From Dendrobium chrysotoxum (Eukaryota; Streptophyta; Magnoliopsida; Asparagales; Orchidaceae), in contig CM034314.1 of assembly GCA_019925795.1 (NCBI GenBank), positions 100,249,264-100,313,263 on the forward strand: a DNA stretch of 64,000 bases, read 5' to 3'. The stretch's first letter is position 1. Every line of letters starts with the position of its first letter. Positions 23,212 through 33,630 of this stretch are shown here, piece by piece. The notes below the pieces were generated by a model. That model saw nothing but the letters and a program-made list of their open reading frames with translations, was not told the origin of the DNA and searched no databases. The position numbers were made by a program, and so were the translations under genes.

Positions 23212-24038
23212 AAGTACACATTCAGATTCTAATGGATTTGCCGATGTATGCTTGATAGGATGAGAGGAGAAGGGAATAATTTTTTTTAAGAACATTAATT
23301 ATATGTTTGGCAATCGAAATAGAACATTTGTAAAATGCCTAAACATTCAAATATCTAGATAAACTCTTAAATAGTGATTTGGTTAATTATAGCTTAGTTC
23401 ATTATTAATATCAAGTTTAAGAACTTTAATGAAATATATAATGATAACAAAATCTTCTCAAGGAAAATGCTTTTTAGTCGCAAGACTTATAAATATATCA
23501 TAATAGGTACACACATGATATTTAATTTGCTTACAATGCTTAAATTGATCATGCAATTGATCTCTAGACTCACCAAATAATAGATATTGCTCTTTAAATT
23601 TATATTTTAGGTCAATTAATTTAGACTTGGTTAAACTTGTAATACTTTACCAAAATGATTAAGCACAATCTTTTAGTTTTGATCTAGCACATTCATGTTT
23701 TTTAGAATAAAAAAGAGGGTAGTATTTCAGGAAGTTCCACATTATTGATCCATTTTAAAAATTCTTCAAGCATGTGCTTCCCATTGAATGTAGGCATGCA
23801 ATTTTAATCCTCATGATACTATGATGTGTTCTTCTAGAATCAAAACTTGCCTATTTAATACTCTCAAGACTTGCCTGTAGGCTTGTAGGCAAACAACCCC
23901 TTGCTCTAACATAAATCAAGTTCCACTTGCATGCCTAATTGCTTTTTACAAATTTTCCCTCGTAAAGGAATACAAACTAACAGGGTAATAAGTACTTCCT
24001 TCATTAATTCCTCATTTTTGAAATACTAGATTTTGTTT

Positions 24039-24274
24039 GAACCAAGCTTTGGCTTAGTGGTTCACACCCAGTTCTCAACTATAAGATCATGGATTCAATC
24101 CGTAATTCTCACATTGTTGCTCATTTCTTTGAAAAATATCAGACTTGCATTTTTATTTGGCTCTCTCATATCAAAGATTTGTCCCCCACCTCTTCTCAAA
24201 ATCTTGTAACTAGCCTTATGCCTTATGCCCATTAAAAAATTTATGATATAGATTTCAATCAAGAAAAGAAAACC
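24039..24274 (+). mobile_element. tRNA-derived SINE with 13-bp target duplication
   Basis: A 236-bp element starting GAACCAAGC. It carries an RNA polymerase III box A, TGGCTTAGTGG (24,050-24,060), and 30 bp later a box B, GGATTCAATCC (24,091-24,101), the spacing of a tRNA promoter. It is flanked by a perfect 13-bp direct repeat CTAGATTTTGTTT (24,026-24,038 and 24,275-24,287). The tail is A-rich. Such short elements are copied by LINE enzymes in trans. A decayed relative sits at 22,810-22,990. Confidence 0.9.
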
Positions 24275-24641
24275 CTAGATTTTGTTTATCCCTTCTTTTT
24301 CACACTTCATTCTAAATAAAAGTAACAAATCAAATTACTTGTGGCCCAGTTCAAAGTCCATCTACCCTTCCATTCCACTCTTCTTTTCCGTAATCTTGTG
24401 TGCAAGAACCTGGATTTTGTGATGCAAAACAAGTTAAACAGCCACCTTCAGGCGAAAAAGAACACTGTCAAAACCAAGAACCAACATCTTGATTATAAGC
24501 ATCCAATCTACTGTCAATTCACAAACGTAAGATCATGGAAGAAACTAAAAATAGAAAAAAGAAGCCACATAAGAAAACCCAAATCATAAACAGAAAGCAG
24601 AAAGGTAAATTATTTTTAGATATGCGAAGAAGGAATCATAC

Positions 24642-24847
24642 GTCCAGACATTTAGGGTCTCGTTATGGATGGTGAATATGCTGAAAAGAGTCTGCTTGAG
24701 AGGCCATTCAGAGCGGTAATAACCAAGGATGTATTCATTATCCTTGAGATAGTTGGGGAGGGAATGATATTCAACGAGCTGGTATTTGACCTTCTTCCAT
24801 AACCTCCGGCCCTTGCCATCTTTCCGTGCTTCGCCTCTTCTCCCCAT
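24642..24847 (-). pseudogene. First coding exon of a heptahelical protein (HHP4/5-like, PAQR family)
   Basis: From ATG at 24,847 the minus strand reads MGRRGEARKDGKGRRLWKKV, then KYQLVEYHSLPNYLKDNEYI, GYYRSEWPLKQTLFSIFTIH and NETLNVWT. This is the conserved cytoplasmic N-terminus of plant HHP proteins, which belong to the adiponectin/progestin receptor family. It ends inside the codon after NVW at a GTATGA splice donor (24,641-24,640), matching the usual exon boundary. An upstream in-frame ATG at 24,907 adds 20 residues of weak character, so 24,847 is preferred. The seven membrane segments are not found in the 24 kb downstream, so the gene is truncated or its intron exceeds the window. I call it a fragment; it may be an intact first exon. 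Confidence 0.8.
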
Positions 24848-25095
24848 ATAACAATCACTTTCGTCCTCCGCCCGTGGAAACATTCCCGGCGAATCTTCTT
24901 GATACAACGATCGCAGAGCTCAAGAGCACCGTAGCAGACGCCGATGCCGATCGGATCAAGAGGGTCGCAAGGACCAAAAAAAGGAGACCGTGATCGCCTA
25001 CCTCCGCTTCGTATAAAGCGACGAATTCAAACGTAAGGAAACATGCACGGTCGCGATGGCAGCTGGAATTTTATTCTAATGGCTTAGGGGGATGA

Positions 25096-25173
25096 TTTTA
25101 TTTAGGAGTGTTAACGAATATTATCCAGTCACCGTCACTTTGAATTTTTTTAAAAAAAATATTTAGATCAATT

Positions 25174-25246
<73 letters not shown>

Positions 25247-25750
25247 CAAATAAAATTTTTTTTAATTGATAGTCAAAATTCTCAATCAATAAATTAAGGT
25301 GAGCTCTCTATCATTTTGGATTTCATTTTGATTAATTTATTTTGAATTAGGTACAAATTTGAATAAGATCATTTAATATAAAATAATAATAATAATTAAT
25401 TGGAACTTAATTAAAAAAATAGAAATAGTAATAAATTAATTAAAATATAATTTTTAATAAATTTATATTTAAACTCTTAAATATTTAATTTTATAAAGAA
25501 TATTTTATATTAATATTTTTGAAATAAAATTAACTTTAAATTTGATTTATCAGCTCTTTGTCGCGAGCCAACACACCCATCAACTTAACCTAGTTACATC
25601 GGCCTAAAAAAAAAATTCGATAATAAAAAAAAAGCCGGTTAGATATGAGAGATTATTGTGTGCGGACACGGAGAGAACCGTCCGATTTTTCTATCTATAG
25701 TAAAAGTGCAGTCAAAGCGCAGTTTACTATAGCAGCTGCACTTTGATTGT
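25096..25750. repeat. Tandem-duplicated block, copy 1 left part (with MITE left half)
   Basis: About 655 bp, highly similar to 44,652-45,268: TTAGGAGTGT, a long (AT)n run, GTGAGCTCTCTATCA, TTTATCAGCTCTTTGTCGCG, and finally the left inverted repeat of the MITE at 45,180-45,347. Identity ends at CTTTGATTG (25,749), exactly where 44,196 takes up the rest of the MITE. The block lies just upstream of the HHP exon on the minus strand, so it may have been part of that gene's promoter region. Confidence 0.88.
25176..25243. repeat. (AT)n microsatellite
   Basis: About 33 uninterrupted AT dinucleotides, longer than in the second copy of the block (44,729-44,771). Confidence 0.95.
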
Positions 25751-25819
25751 TATTGACCCCTATATATCAAACCACGCGCAAAAGAACAAATTCAACGAAA
25801 TAAGCGACGTGCGCGTTGG

Positions 25820-26960
25820 CACGACACATCACTTGAAGGATCAAACAACCTCCGATTGCCAAACGAACTGCGCCATTGCGATCGGGACATTGAATTCTGC
25901 TAGGTTGAGGCCCCTCGTAGTCAAATCAGATGAGATTGGTCAAAAAGGATGGCCGACACCCAAAATTAAAGCGCGACACTGATCAAATGACCTCGGATCG
26001 ACGAACAGACTTCTTCGTTGCATCCGGAACATTGCCAACCTCTAAAAACTATATTTTGTTTATTTAATTTGAAGCATACGGATTGGTGGTACGGAGCTCG
26101 AGGCAACAACACGAATTTTGAGGAAAATCGATCTCGATGCTGTCCAAATAATATCCATTCGCGAAACGGATTTCTCCATTGTGATCAAAATATCACAAAT
26201 ACTCAAGAACTACACTTTTCGTGTTCAATTTGGATCAACCGAATTGGTGGCACGAATCTCGAGATAAAATATGCATATTAAGGAAACAGGTCTCGGTGCT
26301 GCCCAAATGAAGTCCAACTGCGAAATGGACTTCGTCATTACATTCAGAACGTCTTAAGCACCCAAGAATGATAGCAAATTTATTCAAATTAAAACACGCA
26401 AAAAAGTCGATACGCATCTCGAGGTAAGTACTAACCTCAAGGAAAAGGTTGCTCGACGCTACCCAAATGACGTTAGATTTATGAACAGACTTCGTCACTA
26501 TTACCGAGATGTTGTCAACCTTTAAAAACTATATTTTTTTATGTTCAATTTGGATCATCCGGACTGGTGGCACGCATCCCGAGTTAAAAATAACCATTTT
26601 GAGAAAAATTAGACTCGGCATTGCTCAAATGATGTCCGATCGCAAAATGGACTGCGTCATTATGTCCGGAATGCCGTCGATACTCTAAACGCACTACCAA
26701 TTTGTTTGAATGAGGTTGTGCATGCAAATCGAGGTGGTTCCAAAATGACTACACGCATTTCGAGAAAAATTAGCCTCGACGTTGCTCAAACGACGTCCGA
26801 TCACGAAACAGACTATGTCGTTGAGATCAGAACATCGGCAATACCCTAACTACACTATTAATTGGTCCAATTATGATTATTCAGCAAAATGGACACGCAA
26901 AATGAAGTAAATACACGAATGTCGAGGAGGCACACAAATCAAGACTCTTTTTGGAGAAAT
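25820..26960. repeat. Degenerate tandem array, about 160-bp unit
   Basis: The landmark CTCAAATGA/CCCAAATGA recurs at about 25,826, 25,983, 26,140, 26,301, 26,462, 26,623 and 26,785, spacing 157-162 bp. It is followed each time by a TCCGATCGCGAAATGGACT-like stretch, then TCGTCATTA...CCGGAA, then CACGCATCTCGAG-like text. There are about seven units with considerable divergence. The unit length is in the range of plant satellites, but the array could also be an internal repeat of a large LTR element. There is no coding capacity. Confidence 0.8.
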
Positions 26961-27540
26961 TGTCGCACTGCTATCATTTTGATTAGCAATGATATCAATA
27001 ATAATATTTTATTATTAAATATTAGTATTAATTTGATAAGAAAATTAGAAGTCAAATGGTATTTCAAATCTAAATTAATGCTATTCAATGCAAACCTCGT
27101 TTTGTCGAATGAAATCCCTATGTTTTGTTAAACTCTGCGTCGCTTCCGTCAATCCTGTGTTTGATCACAGCTGGACCTCCTCGTTAAACGAAAAAACATT
27201 AGAATTGTTATCCATACAAGCCTTCGGATCCCTCTCCTCTGTCCAAGCCGTATGTTTCCTGACCGAACTCCATGCCAAATTCTCAGTAGATCTCACCTGC
27301 TGCTCTCCCTCTCCTGTCCTTCTCCAATAACCTCCCGTCACTCCACTTGAACCAAGCCTTTTCCCTTACAGCCTCTGCCTCTTCTCCACCTTCAAACCTC
27401 TTACTCACATATATATATAGCAGGCCGGTCTCCCTCACGTCAACCCACAAATAGCTTAGGGATCCTTGTTCGCCTCCTACAGCCTCTTCTGATTTCTCGT
27501 CCTCGAAGTGTCAAGCTTAACCCGTTTTCAATTCTTGAAT
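26961..27540. other. Unclassified sequence between array and pseudogene
   Basis: The first part is AT-rich. From about 27,100 it becomes C/T-rich and more balanced in base composition, with a TATATATATAGCAGGCC stretch near 27,411 that could be a TATA region. No protein is recognised. Confidence 0.4.
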
Positions 27541-27960
27541 CACATTTTGGATAGAGTCTTTTTGATGGTGGTACTATTGAAATTTTAGAAAAAGTGAAAT
27601 CTTCAGAGCATCTTGCACCTGAAGAAAAGTAGGATGACCTTCCTGGTGAAGTGCCACCAGTGAATGCGGCTGAAACTGAGGTTGTTCTAGAGAAGGAAAA
27701 CCTAATTTTAGAAACTATGGGAAGAAATGACGTTGAGTCTCCCTTGAGCTTATTGAGCATGATTCTGGGGCCAGACAAAGGTGAAGCTAAACCTGAGTCA
27801 AATATTGTACAAGCTGAAGAAGACTTGACAGATAAAAAAAACAGGATCTTTCATCTCAATAGCAGACACATAGCAATGAAAAGGAGTTGATTTCTATTGT
27901 TGGATCACAGTTTGGTAAAATTAACCAGGAAAGTTTTGCTAATACAGAATAAGATATTAT
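27541..27960 (+). pseudogene. Coding-like fragment of unknown origin
   Basis: A broken frame reads GGTIEILEKVKSSEHLAPEE, stop, DDLPGEVPPVNAAETEVVLE, and on through PLSLLSMILGPDKGEAKPES. After a frame change it gives ISIVGSQFGKINQESFANTE. The acidic, exon-like composition differs from the flanks. It directly precedes the TBC fragment and may have arrived with it, but I do not recognise a family. Confidence 0.35.
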
Positions 27961-28030
27961 TTTGCCAACTCCAGCTTGCGATTTCCACCTCCCTCTACTC
28001 ACAATTACCCTTCTTCCTGTCGGGTCAGAA

Positions 28031-28790
28031 GTAACGATGATGACTAGAGCTCGAATGGAGATTCCATTGCCAAATTTGTTTTCTATCGGTCGTAGCTCCG
28101 GTAGCTGGTCACGTTTCTCTAGCCTTTAGGGAGTTCGGTGGAGGTTTTATCTCATTACCCAAGCCTTAGGTGTCATCCCTTAATAGATCCACACATCCCA
28201 AAGGATGGGAATAAATCTCCTGATCTGTTAATGGAAAATCCTTGATCTCAAAACCCAGAGAGCATGTGGGGTCACTTCTTTTGTAATGCAGAGTTGGAGA
28301 AAATGGTTGAACAGGACTTACCAAGGCTATATCTAGAAGATGATCATTACTTCCAAACGTTTGCATGCCAGGCCATGCTTAGAAGAATTTTATTAGTATG
28401 GTGTCTTAGGCATCCAGAGTGTGGATATAGGTAGGGAATGCATGAATTATTAGCTCCACTTGTATTGTGAAGTTTCCTCCAACATCTTAAAGAAGGCTAA
28501 AAGTTGGGACGTATGCACCAATACTGAGGATTTCAATCAAATTAAAGTGCCAAATATTATAAGCTTTGATGATCTTGATCGTGACATCAGGGATGTACTC
28601 TTATTAAGTGATTCTTATGGAGTTGATAAGAGCAAGTGAAATTCAGCGAAACACTACTTTTGTGGGGATGAATTCAATTCAATTCTTGCAGAAGATGACT
28701 TTTCTTCTCTTAGAAGTATTGAAGCAGCTGTGATGCAGTCAGTAGCAAAAGTTTCAAGAAATGAAGGAAGTTTTTGTGCTAAGCCAAAAT
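28031..28790 (+). pseudogene. Spliced pseudogene of a TBC (Rab-GAP) protein
   Basis: TBC proteins stimulate GTP hydrolysis by Rab GTPases in membrane traffic. In several frames: FSSL-GVRWR near 28,120; HIPKDGNKSPDLLMENP and SQNPESMWGHFFCNAELEKM (28,190-28,310); then DLPRLYLEDDHYFQT, CQAMLRRILLVWCLRHPECG and GMHELLAPL (28,315-28,460). This is the order of the plant TBC1-domain family 5-like proteins, including the conserved arginine region and the YR-GMHELLAP motif, here with a stop in place of Q. Later pieces (DRDIRDVLLLSDSYG) fit further downstream of the domain after a deletion. The exons appear joined without introns, suggesting a retrocopy. It is non-functional. Confidence 0.72.
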
Positions 28791-28984
28791 GAAGGACGGA
28801 TAAATCAGATCACCAAAGAAGAAAGAAATATTCCAAAAAAAAGAAGAAGAAGAAAAAGGGATTAAAAAAAGTAGAAAAAAATGTGTGTTGTCTTGATTTT
28901 TGTGCCCTCCACTTCATCGCCACCGGAATGCAAAGGTATAACCCCTCGATCCCTAAAACTCTGAGACCTCGATTTCGAAGCCTA

Positions 28985-29475
28985 CAACACGACAAAACGA
29001 ACACCTATACACACTTTTCTTAGTGTGCTGGGAGGAAGTTCATCGCGGTGCTCTCGACGAATCGGGTAATCACCTCGAGAGCCTATTTTTGACATTCGTG
29101 GTACACCGAAAAACTGCCTATACACACTTTTCTTAGCGTGATGGGATGGAAACCCGGTGCGGCACCTACAATGAAATGAGTAATCACCTAAAGCTTCATT
29201 TTCAGGGTTCATGTTGCACCGAAAAATCGCCGATACATGCTTTTCTAAGTGTGGTGGATGGGAACCCATTACGATGCCTACGATAAAGTGAGGTTAAATA
29301 TAAGTACCCGTTCACAGAAAAATAACTATATTTTCAAACAGGTGCTGTAGAAGACCCATACACATTTTTCTTAGCATGGTAGGGGGCGAAAAAAATAGGG
29401 CCGTGGTGTCCGAGGACACCTACCATACATGCTTTTCTTAGCATGGTAGGAAGGCCCAATTTCTTGTAGTTTCCC
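28985..29475. repeat. Tandem repeat, about 115-bp unit
   Basis: The landmark CTTTTCTTAGYGTG recurs at about 29,012, 29,127, 29,240, 29,364 and 29,430. It is preceded by ATACACAC/ATACATGC and followed by TGGGA-AACCC and CCTACNANGAAATGAG text. Units are about 115 bp, with the last one shortened. There is no coding capacity. Confidence 0.75.
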
Positions 29476-29539
29476 CTAAATGGGGGAGACGCCGGGAGGC
29501 TGCCGAAATTTTGTCTGAAATAAGACAAGGACTTGAACA

Positions 29540-30128
29540 AATTTTGAACAATTACAGGGGACTTTATTTGAACTCAAATGACTTAAATAATGGGTTTGAT
29601 TTGGACATTAAATGAACTAAACATGAATTCAAACTTAATTGAAATGAGCTTGCATTTGAACGTCATTTGACTCAAGAGAACCATGACTTGAACTTAAGCA
29701 AGGACCTAAATGAACTAAGCTTGGACTCGAACTCAAATTTGAAATACGATTGAAATTGAACCAGATGCAAGAGTGCTTGAACTTGATTTGGACCATAGGG
29801 AACAAAACTTAAAGCACTAAATCATACTTAAATTAATGAAATGGACCCATAAGTCATTAAGTAATGAACACATAAATGCAACGATGTTCCTACTATCGAT
29901 GTCAAAATACAAGCAAATGCACTTAGACTTATAAGCAAATGAATTTGAAAGGAATATGTAATGAATGTCTATTGGCCAACATGTGAGTAGAAGATTTGAA
30001 GTGGACAAACTTCCAAGCAAATGTATAGAACTCTTAGTAAGCATCACAAGTCACTTATGAATGGTATTTGCTAATGTACAATGCTCACACTTGTGCGAGG
30101 GAGTATGATAGTGGTAATGAACATGGTG
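29540..30128. other. Low-complexity GAACTTAA-rich sequence, left flank of copia 1
   Basis: Repeated words such as TTGAACT, AACTTAA and AAATGAACT, without genes. The text resumes after the copia insertion at 41,643 in similar style (AATGAAGGTGG..TCCTACAATCGACAC against ATGTTCCTACTATCGATGTC here). Confidence 0.5.
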
Positions 30129-30133
30129 ACATG

Positions 30134-31783
30134 TGTTATGATTTCTGTAAATCCGTTCGTTCAAGAAAATTCAGATACAATTTATTTTTGATGATTACAA
30201 AAGTTTTTTATTTATTTTATTCTTCTCCTAACATATATTGGAGTTTTTTTTTTGTGTGCACTAACATATTTTTCAGGATACTCACACTCCAGATTTCTGA
30301 AGACTTCAAGTTCATGTGTTAATATTTATTATAAGTGAAGTCTGTATTTTTTATTTTCTTGAGTCTGAGAGAGTATGATTGTAAGTTGGATAACTGTGCA
30401 CACACACACAATAGGGGAGTGAAAAACTTAATTTTTTAAATTGATCGTACAGTACGATATACAATCATATGAGACGATCTGTACATTTATCCCCTTAACT
30501 AACCTATTTGTCTTGAAAGTTTTTCTAAGTTCATTTTGTACAGTACAAAATGTAGTTCGTACATGAGATTTTTAGGTACAAAATGCTCTGAATTAGATTC
30601 GTACAGGATGAATCGTTCATTTTTGAACTATTCGTACAGTACAAAATTTATTTCGTATACGATATTTTGTTGTACAAAGGGCACTGAATTGGGTTCATAT
30701 TGGTTCGTATAGGACGAATCGTTCATTTTTAAACTATTCGTACAATACAAAATATAATTCATACAGAAGGTTTTGTTGGTACGAATGACTCTATTTTAGG
30801 TTCGTATGGAATCATACGAGATGAATCGTTCAATGATTTGAACTATTCGTACAGTATGAAGATTGATCGTACGGGACGATTGGGACACGTGAAACTTGAA
30901 AATTTTAGTTTTTGGACGATTTTTCTTGCCTTTAGTATATAAGGATCTTTAAACTGACTTGTAGGTAGATCCTTCTGTGAAAATTCTTTTAAAGAGTGAA
31001 AGGGAGAGTGATTGGGAGAGTGTTTGGGAGTGAGTGTTGAGAGATCTTTGAAGAGAGAATTGTGAGGGGATTCACATGGTTATCCAATTGTGAGGATTTC
31101 TTTACTTGTTCTTCAAGCATCTTCCTAATTTCCTTGGAGACTTTTGTAAGAGTTTTGTTCGAGAGGATTCCGGTTCTCTGCCATCACTTGGAGAGTGAAA
31201 AAGGACGTCGGTTCTCTGCCGTCACTTGGAAAGTGAAAAAGGACGTCGGTTCTCTGCCATCACTTAGAGAGTAAAAAAGGACGACGGTTCTCTGCTGCAC
31301 TTGGAGAGTGTAAAAGGACATTTTATTCTCTGCCTTCACCAGGAGGGTGAAAAAGGATGACAGTTCTCTGCCGCACCAGGTTGGTGGAAGAGATTTTGTA
31401 AAGGCTTCTCCACCTTGCTGTGGGGGCAAAAGGAGAGTCACTTGAGTTTAGTGCAAGACCTAGAGAAGGAGTCTCTAGGGAGTGGATGTAGGTCATGTTT
31501 GACCGAACCACTATAAATTTTGGTGTTTTTTGTTCTTACTATTTACTTTTTTGCACTGTTCTTTTTCTGCATTTTATTTTCTTTCTGTGGTTGAAATTCT
31601 GTGATTTGAAGGAAGCAAAAATTAACTTTGTGCGTACTGTACGAAGTCAAATCGTACTGTACGATTTACTTAAAGATTTTCCAAAATTTTAAGAGTAATT
31701 TTTAAAAGGACCAATTCACCCCCCCCCCTCTTGGTTAGCCTAAGGATGTGAGCAATAGATCTAACAATCTATTTATACTTTCA
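30134..31783 (+). repeat. 5' LTR of copia 1
   Basis: U3 carries five palindromes of the type CGTACAGTACG about 100 bp apart (30,450, 30,537, 30,641, 30,738, 30,845). A TATA box TATATAAG stands at 30,936-30,943. Downstream, in the presumed R/U5, are six 38-bp repeats (31,171-31,398), two CGTACTGTACG palindromes near 31,637-31,665, and the conserved TTCACCCCC...TCTTGGTTAG motif before the TTTCA end. The primer site follows after two bases. Confidence 0.95.
31171..31398 (+). repeat. 38-bp tandem repeat in LTR leader (six units)
   Basis: CGGTTCTCTGCC starts units at 31,171, 31,209, 31,247 and 31,285, with weaker units at about 31,322 and 31,361. Each continues ATCACTTGGAGAGTG, AAAAAGGACG. The same array is in the 3' LTR (41,029-41,255), and a related array of about 35-44 bp units in copia 2 (47,048-47,270). 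It produces small open frames on both strands that are not genes. Confidence 0.9.
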
Positions 31784-31785
31784 AG

Positions 31786-31797
31786 TGGTATTAGAGC
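31786..31797 (+). promoter_or_regulatory. Primer-binding site of copia 1
   Basis: TGGTATTAGAGC, one mismatch from the canonical TGGTATCAGAGC complementary to initiator Met-tRNA, two bases after the LTR end. It would prime minus-strand DNA synthesis. Confidence 0.92.
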
Positions 31798-31841
31798 TAA
31801 TTTCAAAAATCACTGTTTAAAATACTTTTTGAAATTTAATT

Positions 31842-33595
31842 ATGGCTAATTTTGAAAATAAAAATACTATGGAAGGTTACTCGATTACTAGACCACCTTT
31901 GTTTGATAATATCCCATTTGATTTTTGAAAAACTCACATGTCTACATTTCTACAATCTCTTGACTATCACATGTGGATGTTAGTTCAGGATGGTTATACT
32001 GAACCCACTAGAATTGTAGAAGGAATTAGAGTTCAAACACCTTTTGTCAACTGGACTGTAGAAGAATGTGAGTTAGCTCAACTAAATGCTAAGTGTTTGA
32101 ATAGTTTCTTTTGTGCTTTAAAATCAAAAGTCTACATGCATATTTCGACTTGTAAATCAGGAAAAGAAATTTGGGATAGGCTTTGCATACTTATGAAGGT
32201 ATAAATGAAGTGAAGCAAACTAGGTTGAACATTCTCTTGCACGACTATGAACTATTTCACATGAAATCAAATGAATCAATCTCAGACATGTACACACGTT
32301 TTACTCACATAGCCACTTCATTGCATGCTTTAGATAGGGAGTTAACTAATACAGAAAAAGTTAAGAAGATACTACGTTGTTTACCTACTATATATGATGT
32401 AAAGATAACTGTAATAACAGAATCTAAAGATTTAAATGTTTATTCTATTAATAATCTTCTTGAATCACTAATTGCTTACAAGCAATCTGTGACTCAAAGA
32501 CAGATTGATGCAGCTGAGAAGCGAAAGGAGAAGAACATAGCTTTGAAGGTGGACGATTCAGAAAGGGATCAGTCACTACCTAAGGATGAAGAGGATATTA
32601 TCTTGATGACAAGGCAATTTAGAAGTTTCCTAAAAAAGAAGTAGAGAAGATGCCAACAATGGAACAAGGGTAAGTTCCATAGAAATGCAAAGGCTTCTAA
32701 CAATGTTATTTGCTATGAATGCAGGAAGCCAGATCATATAAAGACTAATTGCCCCAATCTCAAGGGAAATCCTAACAAGGATAAGGCTGAGGAGAAGCCA
32801 AAGGAAAGAAGGGGTAAAAAGAGACTTCAACGAGCATTTTGGGCGGACTCAGCTTCAGATTCCTCAAAAACTGCATCAGAAGAGGAAGTCACAAATTTGT
32901 GCTTAATGGCTGATAATCTTGATCAATCAGATCAAGAAGAGATATGTAACTTAAGTTATGAAGAATTGATTGAAGTTTCTGAGCGCATACATACAACATA
33001 TAGGAAACTGAAAAAACTATATGCTAAGTTGAATTTGGATTATTTAGAGCTGCAGAAAAAATATGAGATCCTTAGGAAAGATCATGCATTAATTGAAAGC
33101 AACCACATGACCTTATTGGATGAGTTTGATGATTTAAATAAACAATATAATCTTTTAAAATCATCTCATACTGAACTTGAAAATGATTTTAAAACTTATA
33201 TGGATGAATCAGATACTAGAGAGTATAATTTGAAGATTGATAATTTGATTCTAGAAAGTGTTAATGATTATCTTAAAGTTCAGTTAAAAGAACTTAAAGA
33301 AAATAGAAATCCACCCAAACTTGAAGATTTTCACAAATCCTACTACAAGTTCACTGATTCAAAGTCTAAGAAGAAAATTTTCAGGACGAATAGATTGGTG
33401 AATCCTTTTCCTGGAATAAAGTATTTTTCTTGTGGTAGTTTAAGATATATTTCTCATACTTGTACACTTAGATATAGAACACATTTAGTGTGGAAACCTA
33501 AGGTGCATAAAATACAGCATATCACACATGCATCTGGTTTAAAATTATCAAGAGGAGAACCCAAACTTGTTTGGGTTCCCAAGACTAACGTTTGA
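31842..33595 (+). pseudogene. copia 1 GAG with zinc knuckle and coiled coil
   Basis: Capsid precursor. It starts MANFENKNTMEGYSITRPPL. A TGA replaces the Trp of the usual F-W-K near 31,927, a frameshift occurs at about 32,190, and a TAG lies at 32,642. The zinc knuckle CYECRKPDHIKTNC (C-X2-C-X4-H-X4-C) is at 32,711-32,752. From about 32,897 a long alpha-helical, charged region (residues rich in L, K, E, D in heptad-like order) looks like a coiled coil, followed by a second, degenerate knuckle (SCGSLRYISHTC) near 33,430. This extended C-terminal part is characteristic of SIRE-like GAGs. Confidence 0.9.
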
Positions 33596-33630
33596 TCATT
33601 TTACAGGAATGCTCTCACACAAGACCTCGT

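Noticed and set aside
25098..25289. Small protein with a long Tyr-Ile run
   Set aside because: It is the translated (AT)n microsatellite.
28810..29540. Three minus-strand frames as genes
   Set aside because: They come from A-rich text and the 115-bp tandem repeat; they change frame from unit to unit.
31062..31441. LTR-internal proteins (LESEKG... and mirror frames), also at 40,920-41,369
   Set aside because: Created by the 38-bp leader repeats; frames exist on both strands and differ between LTR copies.
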